Shown piece after piece: positions 60,827 through 64,000 of a DNA stretch of 64,000 nt; the first letter of the stretch is position 1; each line of letters opens with the position of its first letter. Location: positions 4,158,001-4,222,000 of the forward strand of contig NZ_CP047095.1 of NCBI RefSeq assembly GCF_009806575.1. Reading direction: 5' to 3'. Source of the DNA: Rossellomorea marisflavi (GTDB taxonomy: Bacteria > Bacillota > Bacilli > Bacillales > Bacillaceae_B). Both the position numbers and the translations under genes were made by a program. Under the pieces are notes generated by a model. The model did no database searches. It saw only the letters and a program-made list of their open reading frames with translations, and was not told the DNA's origin.

Positions 60827-62569
60827 CTAAAGGTTCAAATGATCAAGGTGGGTCATGCGTGAAAGGCGTCTATACATAGCGAACAACAAGCCGAAGATAA
60901 ACAGAACCATAACTATAAGGAGCCCCGGTCCGATCACCCAGAGATACGACCTGTAAGAAAGACTATCCGTAAGATAAAAGGCGCATGGAAGCATGAACAC
61001 CATCGGGATCATGACACCGACAACTGCTCCGCTAGTCATATTCCTGATTTTCTCCTGATCCGGATAGTCCTCAAGCTCTTCAAGGGAAGGATAGTGAAAG
61101 TGAGGAGTCAGAACAGAAGGCAGGTACATGATCAAGCTGAATAGCATACAAGCGCATAAATGCGAGAGAAAGAGAATGATAGACTCTGTGACTCCGGGTT
61201 TGACCAACGTAATCATGATGACATCACCGACAACCAGTAGCGGGACCGTCATCGCAAGGAAGAGACGGAGCCTTAAGCGCAGGAGGGGCCAAATCCCTTG
61301 ATCGGGATGCAGATGGGATTGGACTCTCTTCCCTACACCATCCATGGCATGGATGCCATTTAGCGCTGAAAAGCTGGCTTGGGTATAAAAATAAACGAAA
61401 TAAAAAGTATAAAAAGAGAGGACCATATGGAACATCTTGCTCCCGTGATCGATGCCGTCAAGAAACCCCCATATGAGGCCCATAAAGATCCAAAAGGAAA
61501 ACGGACCCATGATAATGGGAAACCTTGAAAGGAAAAAAGTCGAACGAAGATCGTTCCGGGTCATGAACTGCATATGCCCTTTTCCTCCCGACAATATCAG
61601 TAGGAAAGAAATCCATTTTTCATAAAAAGTGAACGGATACCAGCTTCTTTTTGTATCTGAATGATTCCGGGTGGGAAGATAGAGAAGCACTCCTGCCACC
61701 AACAACCCAGTGAGGAAGGGAAGCCCTCCATTTCCCGTTGCCAGCTCGGCAAGCAGGTTATGTGGCCAAAAACGCCAGTTGAATACCATCGCAATCGACG
61801 AAGTCATCGAAACGATGGAGGCACTACCCGTATCCAGCCACCCAAAGAAGGTCTCTTTCTCGACGGTCTTTGATATAAGGGGGAATTGCTCCACCCACGG
61901 GACAAGCTTCCTGGCAAACTGTACGGATAAGACCAAAAAGGCAATCCGCAAGGCAAGCTGACATGTCATCCTTATGAAGAATGATTGTTTAGTGGCTTGA
62001 CGACTGAGAGCCAGTCCATAGTAAGACGCAGCAAGAAATCCGAATACTAAGTAGAAGAGCCATGCAAACACCATGGTGATCAATGGAGCCGGAAAATAAC
62101 TCTGAACGGCAGCCATGATCGGTATGTAAACCATTAAAAATTTCTTGGATTCCCAGAGTAGCAACTCTGCCTCAACCATTATTCTGGCGCGGGAAGGAGT
62201 AAGCTTTACATTCATCTGCAGCCATTCTCCGTCAAGTGACTGCTTTTGCCTTCTGGCAGTCGACATTCCGGACACAATCGCATCCAGGAATATAACGAAA
62301 TAGAGGACTGACCAGATTAGGAGCGGCTCTTCCCTCATCGCTTTTATAAGATGATCAACCACCGCATAGAACACATTTGACCCGATCTCGAACCTCCCAT
62401 TAAGGATGACTTGCCCCATGGTCACATAGCTTGCAGCAAACAGTAGGACCGCCTTCATGATTCCCCATGCCAATAACCATTTCCAACTCAGATAAGGTGT
62501 GAGAAACCGGCTCCGATACTGATCCTTTATCCTGATTTTCCATCTCCATTTTATCCAATGGTACACCAT
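60827..62569 (-). CDS. ABC transporter permease (YthQ/EcsB-like), large
   Basis: A 580-residue permease, starting at ATG 62569 behind GGAGG; the frame upstream enters the operator region. About twelve to fourteen hydrophobic segments are visible. The sequence is more like YthQ than EcsB (about 400 residues) in length. It forms an exporter with the ATPase downstream and possibly the 57-residue protein. Substrate unknown. Confidence 0.8.
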   Translation of the reverse strand: MVYHWIKWRWKIRIKDQYRSRFLTPYLSWKWLLAWGIMKAVLLFAASYVTMGQVILNGRFEIGSNVFYAVVDHLIKAMREEPLLIWSVLYFVIFLDAIVSGMSTARRQKQSLDGEWLQMNVKLTPSRARIMVEAELLLWESKKFLMVYIPIMAAVQSYFPAPLITMVFAWLFYLVFGFLAASYYGLALSRQATKQSFFIRMTCQLALRIAFLVLSVQFARKLVPWVEQFPLISKTVEKETFFGWLDTGSASIVSMTSSIAMVFNWRFWPHNLLAELATGNGGLPFLTGLLVAGVLLYLPTRNHSDTKRSWYPFTFYEKWISFLLILSGGKGHMQFMTRNDLRSTFFLSRFPIIMGPFSFWIFMGLIWGFLDGIDHGSKMFHMVLSFYTFYFVYFYTQASFSALNGIHAMDGVGKRVQSHLHPDQGIWPLLRLRLRLFLAMTVPLLVVGDVIMITLVKPGVTESIILFLSHLCACMLFSLIMYLPSVLTPHFHYPSLEELEDYPDQEKIRNMTSGAVVGVMIPMVFMLPCAFYLTDSLSYRSYLWVIGPGLLIVMVLFIFGLLFAMYRRLSRMTHLDHLNL

Positions 62570-62615
62570 TATGAACCTCCATATGTTGTAATGCAAGGTA
62601 GTTGGGCATATAATC

Positions 62616-62638
62616 ACTACTTTGCATTACCAAGTAGT
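62616..62638. promoter_or_regulatory. Inverted repeat operator upstream of the ABC operon
   Basis: ACTACTT (62616-62622), a 9-nt spacer and AAGTAGT (62632-62638) form a 7-bp inverted repeat. Part of it, TTGCATTAC, recurs 30 nt closer to the start (62594-62586 region reads GTAATGCAAGG on the plus strand), giving a likely repressor site of GntR or PadR type. No regulator gene is in the window, so it may lie elsewhere. Confidence 0.45.
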
Positions 62639-62771
62639 AAACCAACTATATCCAATTAAGGAAATAAAGTCAATTACTTATTCTACATTCCTTTCCTGCT
62701 TTATTATTTGGCATTGATTACATCTTGAACCTGTGGCCTGCCTTATTTCTTTGAAAATTCCCAAAACATTG
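62639..62771. other. Intergenic spacer before the SigB-type promoter
   Basis: AT-rich sequence between the divergent ABC operon and hscC. No gene with a start and ribosome binding site is seen here. The gap up to 63000 contains the SigB match described separately. Confidence 0.35.
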
Positions 62772-62797
62772 GTTTACATTTGGGTAATTAAGGGTAT
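62772..62797 (+). promoter_or_regulatory. SigB-type promoter before hscC
   Basis: GTTTAC (62772-62777), a 14-nt spacer and GGGTAT (62792-62797) fit the SigB consensus GTTTAA-N12-14-GGGTAT with one mismatch. It lies about 200 nt upstream of the ATG, so the leader would be long. Confidence 0.55.
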
Positions 62798-63000
62798 AAA
62801 TTTCTGTTATTAATTGTAAAATAATTCTTTTGTCCTAAACCAACAAAGGTCATATGATTCATCCATAACATTTGTTATTCTAGTAAACTATTTAGTGGTA
62901 TATACATCCCATCTTTTCCATTTAAGGGGTGTACCATTCCCGACGATCAAAAAAATGATCAGTGACCTGCACTGATCTGACCGAAAAAGGAGAGAGAACT

Positions 63001-64000
63001 ATGACGGCGATTGGTATTGACTTGGGCACGTCCAATAGTCTGGTATCCTACTGGACCGAGGACGGTCCCGCACTTATTCCAAACGTACTGGGGAGCCATT
63101 TGACCCCTTCCATCATCAGTGTGGATGAATCAGGAGAAATACTCGTTGGCCAGGTGGCGAAGGAGCGACTGATCACACACCCTCAAGAGACCGTGGCCGC
63201 ATTCAAACGCCATATGGGTACACAAAAGACTTACAGGCTTGGGTCGTACACCCTTTCCCCTGTTGAATTATCTTCCTTCGTCCTCCAATCGCTGAAGCGG
63301 GACGCGGAGAGTCATCTCGGTGAGGATGTTTCCAAAGCCGTCATCAGCGTACCGGCATATTTCAATGATAAACAAAGAAAAGCAACAAAACAGGCAGCGG
63401 AAATGGCGGGGCTGAAGGTGGAACGCCTGATCAGTGAACCGACGGCGGCTGCCATCGCCTATGGGTTCCACCAAGAGGAAGAAGATACGAAATTCCTCGT
63501 CTTTGACCTCGGAGGAGGGACCTTTGATGTATCCATCCTCGAGCTGTTCGAAGGGGTCATGGAAGTGAAGTCTGTAGCCGGCGATAACTTCCTCGGAGGA
63601 GAGGACTTCACGTCCCTCCTCATGAATGCCTTCCTGCAATCAGAAGGACTCAAGGCGGAAGAGCTCGATCCCCAGAAGCTTTCCCTCCTCTTTAAACAGG
63701 CGGAGGAATGCAAAAAAGCACTCTCAGGGAATGGTCAGTCATGTACCATGACCCTCAAGGCGAACGGACGGGTGCGGGAAATGGAAGTGGATCGGAAGCG
63801 ATTCGAGAAGCTTTGCCAGCCCCTTATGCTGAAGCTCCGAAAACCGATCGAACGGGCCCTTCGCGACGCGGATCTCATGGTGGATGAGATTGACGCCATC
63901 ATCCTGATCGGCGGTGCCACCAGGATGCCGATCATCAAGTCGACCGTGAGCAAGATGTTTGGCAAGCTCCCGTTCCTTACCATCCACCCTGATGAAGCCG
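63001..64000 (+). CDS. hscC: HscC-type Hsp70 chaperone (partial, runs off the window)
   Basis: The first 333 codons are seen with no stop, so the 3' end lies outside the window. Hsp70 signatures: [15 protein letters not shown] at the N-terminus (phosphate 1), [25 protein letters not shown] and [13 protein letters not shown] (phosphate 2/connect region), [14 protein letters not shown] and [13 protein letters not shown]. Proteins of this type, about 570 residues, are HscC: they lack the long DnaK lid. ATG follows AAAGGAG. A SigB-type promoter match fits a stress role. Confidence 0.9.
   Translation, partial: MTAIGIDLGTSNSLVSYWTEDGPALIPNVLGSHLTPSIISVDESGEILVGQVAKERLITHPQETVAAFKRHMGTQKTYRLGSYTLSPVELSSFVLQSLKRDAESHLGEDVSKAVISVPAYFNDKQRKATKQAAEMAGLKVERLISEPTAAAIAYGFHQEEEDTKFLVFDLGGGTFDVSILELFEGVMEVKSVAGDNFLGGEDFTSLLMNAFLQSEGLKAEELDPQKLSLLFKQAEECKKALSGNGQSCTMTLKANGRVREMEVDRKRFEKLCQPLMLKLRKPIERALRDADLMVDEIDAIILIGGATRMPIIKSTVSKMFGKLPFLTIHPDEA

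Overview
The window looks like chromosomal DNA from a mesophilic, endospore-forming Bacillaceae. This is inferred from content only. It has a Bacillus megaterium-type gas vesicle locus, a Bacillus-type (Yuk/Yue) type VII secretion operon, a BceRSAB antibiotic-stress module, a ydbST-like pair, Shine-Dalgarno sites close to AAGGAGG, and promoter matches to SigA, SigB and SigW. Base composition is mid-range (roughly 45-50% GC by eye). A marine or saline Rossellomorea/Bacillus (R. marisflavi-like) would fit. No rRNA, tRNA or CRISPR array was seen.

Layout. 1-20 kb is mostly housekeeping and metabolism: a YjiH-type membrane protein, a HAD phosphatase, an orphan PAS histidine kinase operon, threonine catabolism (kbl-tdh), a secreted M6 metalloprotease, a PatB/MalY C-S lyase operon with an AlkD-type repair protein and a YczE-like membrane protein, folD behind a ZTP riboswitch, a FAD/Rieske oxidoreductase, a fused MsrAB, and an MFS transporter with no canonical start codon. 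20.7-23.4 kb holds a stress membrane protein and a decayed IS110-family element that has split one copy of a tandem REP-like repeat.

23.4-30.4 kb is a complete gas vesicle locus in the B. megaterium order gvpA-P-Q-B-R-N-F-G-L-S-K-J-T-U, all on the minus strand. Immediately upstream, on the same strand, lies an actin-like parM gene, a ribbon-helix-helix parR gene and an array of TGTATAC-like iterons resembling a parC centromere. A type II-like partition cassette on what appears to be chromosome, beside an organelle locus, is the most intriguing arrangement in the window.

33.6-38.6 kb carries 3-hydroxybutyrate utilisation genes (bdhA, GntP permease, divergent LysR regulator), a CMD-family protein, an AraC regulator and a VOC protein. 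38.6-48.6 kb is the core type VII secretion operon (EsxA/YukE, YukD, EssB/YukC, EssC/YukB, EsaA/YueB, EssA). 49.1-53.6 kb is a BceRSAB-like peptide-antibiotic sensing and detoxification module with a perfect palindromic operator between bceS and bceA. 53.9-62.6 kb carries uncharacterised membrane proteins and lipoproteins, a ydbST-like PH-domain pair behind a SigW-type promoter, a DUF1540 protein, and an ABC exporter operon. From 63.0 kb an HscC-type Hsp70 gene runs off the window, preceded by a SigB-type promoter match.
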